NCBI GenBank assembly: GCA_036925085.1
Contig: JAUPFP010000043.1
Coordinates: forward strand, 1,678,987 to 1,742,986
Source: Brachycybe producta
Lineage: Eukaryota > Arthropoda > Diplopoda > Playtdesmida > Andrognathidae
Direction: 5' to 3'
Length of the DNA: 64,000 nt
Shown: piece by piece, positions 61,101 through 64,000 of the stretch
Numbering within the stretch: the first letter of the stretch is position 1
Layout: each line of letters starts with the position of its first letter
The notes under the pieces: model-generated
Told to the model about the DNA's origin: nothing
Databases searched by the model: none
What the model saw: the letters and a program-made list of their open reading frames with translations, nothing else
Position numbers and translations under genes: made by a program

Positions 61101-64000
61101 TTTGTTTTTGCAGTTTAAACCGGATAGAACCGGTTTTAACCGGATAGAACCGGTTTTACAGGATAGAACCGGTTTTAACCGGATAGAACCGGTTTTAAAC
61201 TGATAAAACCAGTTTTTTTTTCCATTTTTTGTTTTTTTTTTGTTTTTCCAGTTTAAACCGGATAGAACCGGTTTTAACCGGATAGAACCGGTTTTAACCG
61301 GATAGAACCGGTTTTAACCGGATAGAACCGGTTTTAACCGGATAGAACCGGTTTTAACTGGATAAAACCAGTTTTTTTTTCCATTTTTTGTTTTTTTGTT
61401 TTTGCAGTTTAAACCGGATAGAACCGGTTTTAACCGGATAGAATTGGTTTTAAACCGGATAGAACCGGTTTTAACTGGATAAAACCAGTTTTTTTTCCAT
61501 TTTTTGTTTTTTTTGTTTTTGCAGTTTAAACCGGATAGAACCGGTTTTAACTAGATAGAACCAGTTTTAAACCGGATAGAACCGGTTTTAACCGGATAGA
61601 ACCAGTTTTAACCGATAGAACCGGTTTTAACCGGATAGAACCGGTTTTAAACCGGATAGAACCGGTTTTAACTGGATAAAACCAGTTTTTTTTTCCATTT
61701 TTGTTTTTTTTTGTTTTTGCAGTTTAAACCGGATAGAACCGGATTTAACCGGATAGAACCGGTTTTAACCGGATAGAACCGGTTTTAACCGGATAGAACC
61801 GGTTTTAAACCGGATAGAACCGGTTTTAACTGGATAAAACCAGTTTTTTTTTTCCATTTTTTGTTTTTTTTTTGTTTTTCCAGTTTAAACCGGATAGAAC
61901 CGGTTTTAACCGGATAGAACCGGTTTTTAACCGGATAGAACCGGTTTTAACCGGATAGAACCGGTTTTAACCGGATAAAACCGGTTTTAACTGGATAAAA
62001 CCAGTTTTTTTTCCATTTTTTTTTTTTTTTGTTTTTCCAGTTTAAATCGGATAGAACCAGATAGAACCGGTTTTAACCGGATAGAACAGGTTTTAACCAA
62101 ATAGAACCGGTTTTAACCGGATAGAACCGGTTTTAACTGGATAAAACCAGTTTTTTTTTCCATTTTTTGTTTTTTTTCCAGTTTAAACCGGATAGAACCG
62201 GTTTTAACTAGATAGAACCAGTTTTAACCGGATAGAACCGGTTTTAACCGGATAGAACCAGTTTTAACCGGATAGAACCGGTTTTAACCGGATAGAACCG
62301 GTTTTAACTGGATAAAACCAGTTTTTTTTCCATTTTTTGTTTTTTTTTTGTTTTTGCAGTTTAAACCGGATAGAACCGGATTTAACCGGATAGAACCGGT
62401 TTTAACCGGATAGAACCGGTTTTAACCGGATAGAACCGGTTTTAACTGGATAAAACCAGTTTTTTTTTTCCATTTTTTGTTTTTTTTTGTTTTTCCAGTT
62501 TAAAACCGGATAGAACCGGTTTAACCGGATAGAACCGGTTTTAACCGGATAGAACCGGTTTTAACTGATAAAACCAGTTTTTTTTCCATTTTTTGTTTTT
62601 TTGTTTTTGCAGTTTAAAACCGGATAGAACCGGTTTTAACCGGATAGAACCGGTTTTAACCGGATAGATTGGTTTTAACCGGATAGAACCGGTTTTAACT
62701 GGATAAAACCAGTTTTTTTTCCATTTTTTGTTTTTTTTGTTTTTGCAGTTTAAACCGGATAGAACCGGTTTTAACTAGATAGAACCAGTTTTTAACCGGA
62801 TAGAACCGTTTTAACCGGATAGAACCAGTTTTTAACCGGATAGAACCGGTTTTAAAACCGGATAGAACCGGTTTTAACCGGATAGAACCGGTTTTAACTG
62901 GATAAAACCAGTTTTTTTCCATTTTTTGTTTTTTTTGTTTTTGCAGTTTAAACCGGATAGAACCGGTTTTAACCGGATAGAACCGGTTTTAACCGGATAG
63001 ATCCGGTTTTAACCGGATAGAACCGGTTTTAAACCGGATAGAACCGTTTTAACTGGATAAAACCAGTTTTTTTTCCATTTTTTGTTTTTTTTTTGTTTTT
63101 CCAGTTTAAACCGGATAGAACCGGTTTTAACCGGATAGAACCGGTTTTAACCGGATAGAACCGGTTTTAACTGGATAAAACCAGTTTTTTTTCCATTTTT
63201 TGGTTTTTTTTTGTTTTTCCAGTTTAAACCGGATAGAACCGGATAGAACCGGTTTTAACCGGATAGAACCGGTTTTAACTGGATAAAACCAGTTTTTTTT
63301 TCCATTTTTTGTTTTTTTTGTTTTTGCAGTTTAAACCGGATAGAACCGGTTTAACCGGATAGAACCGGTTTTAACAGGATAGAACCGGTTTTAACCGGAT
63401 AGAACCGGTTTTAACTGGATAAAACCAGTTTTTTTTTCCATTTTTTGTTTTTTTTTTTGTTTTTCCAGTTTAAACCGGATAGAACCGGTTTTAACCGGAT
63501 AGAACCGGTTTTAACCGGATAGAACCGGTTTTAAACCGGATAGAACCGGTTTTAACCGGATAGAACCGGTTTTAACTGGATAAAACCAGTTTTTTTTCCA
63601 TTTTTTGTTTTTTTGTTTTTGCAGTTTAAACCGGATAGAACCGGTTTTAACCGGATAGAATTGGTTTTAACCGGATAGAACCGGTTTTAACTGGATAAAA
63701 CCAGTTTTTTTTCCATTTTTTGTTTTTTTTGTTTTTGCAGTTTAAACTGGATAGAACCGGTTTTAACTAGATAGAACCAGTTTTAACCGATAGAACCGGT
63801 TTTAACCGGATAGAACCAGTTTTAACCGGATAGAACCGTTTTTATAACCGGATAGAACCGGTTTTAAAACCGGATAGAACCGGTTTTAAACTGGATAAAA
63901 CCAGTTTTTTTTTCCATTTTTTGTTTTTTTTTGTTTTTGCAGTTTAAACCGGATAGAACCGGATTTAACCGGATAGAACGGTTTTAACCGGATAGAACCG
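58146..64000 (+). repeat. SatC satellite array, 20-bp unit with T-rich linkers
   Basis: The basic unit is CCGGATAGAACCGGTTTTAA (20 bp), in runs of usually one to six. Runs are separated by a linker that opens with AACTGGATAAAACCAGTT, continues through T runs broken by CCA and G, and ends TTTTTCCAG or TTTTTGCAG before TTTAAACCGG. Each unit contains the palindrome AACCGGTT (an AgeI site) and two CCGG sites, so it is far richer in CpG than the island. The first 1.6 kb has more irregular units than the rest. The array continues past the window. Open frames here on the minus strand are translations of the repeat. I do not recognise the family. Confidence 0.95.
59800..64000 (+). repeat. SatC second-level repeat, about 2.2 kb
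   Basis: Rare variants recur at a constant offset. TTTAAATCGG at 59,801 and 62,041 gives 2,240. CTAGATAGAACCAG at 59,970, 60,558 and 61,551 recurs at 62,208, 62,775 and 63,767, giving 2,238, 2,217 and 2,216. AGATCCGG at 60,781 and 62,999 gives 2,218. Within each copy a sub-duplication of about 993 bp is suggested (60,558 to 61,551 and 62,775 to 63,767). The small offset changes come mainly from T-run and unit-length differences. Confidence 0.78.

Noticed and set aside
57982-62922. Minus-strand frames with repeated KTGSIRLKP-like peptides
   Set aside because: These are translations of the 20-bp SatC unit and, in one case, of the polypyrimidine tract.
58146-64000. Telomeric repeat
   Set aside because: The 20-bp unit bears no relation to TTAGG or TTAGGG-type repeats and is palindromic, not G-strand biased.

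Overview
This window is eukaryotic, non-coding, repeat-dominated DNA. I find no convincing protein-coding gene. It holds two unrelated satellite arrays separated by a 4.5 kb non-satellite island. The organism is most likely an invertebrate animal, with an arthropod plausible. The hints are a hAT-type miniature transposon, tRNA-derived SINE-like sequences, AGATGGCGCC motifs of the CTCF core type and an AT-rich island. None of these fixes the species.

Region 1 (1-53,676) is a head-to-tail array of a 182-185 bp satellite, called SatA here, about nucleosome length and all in one orientation. In the first 17.3 kb it is interrupted by eight copies of a second satellite, SatB (302 or 308 bp, each an internal dimer of about 159 bp). 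SatA is layered into higher-order repeats. From left to right the visible periods are 1,798 bp, about 1,434 bp, 6,392 bp, 2,935 bp, 3,852 bp, 2,383 bp, 553/1,844 bp and 6,069 bp. Sequence variants are zoned along the array, as expected from local unequal exchange. Each monomer carries a strong hairpin (7 + 4 bp stem, one bulged base, AAAG loop), and the main variants keep it paired through matched changes on both arms. The array starts before the window and stops at 53,676, inside this hairpin.

Region 2 (53,677-58,145) is the island. It contains a hAT-like MITE with a perfect 8-bp target duplication, a CpG-rich patch followed by a promoter-like segment with a possible 5' splice site, a 166-bp foldback, two tRNA-derived sequences in opposite orientations, a hairpin whose loop holds a CRE-like site, a G-rich hairpin/G-quadruplex candidate, four tandem 41-bp repeats with CTCF-like cores, and a pyrimidine-only tract directly against the second satellite.

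Region 3 (58,146-64,000 and beyond) is SatC: a 20-bp AACCGG/CCGGTT palindromic unit in short runs, separated by T-rich linkers ending in CCAG or GCAG. Its right part shows a second-level repeat of about 2.2 kb. The most interesting material is structural: the conserved hairpin of SatA, the AACCGG/AACTGG paired variants and splice-acceptor-like linkers of SatC, and an island with outward-facing CTCF-like motifs between two satellites. Periods were read from recurring landmarks, not from a self-alignment, so block edges are approximate.
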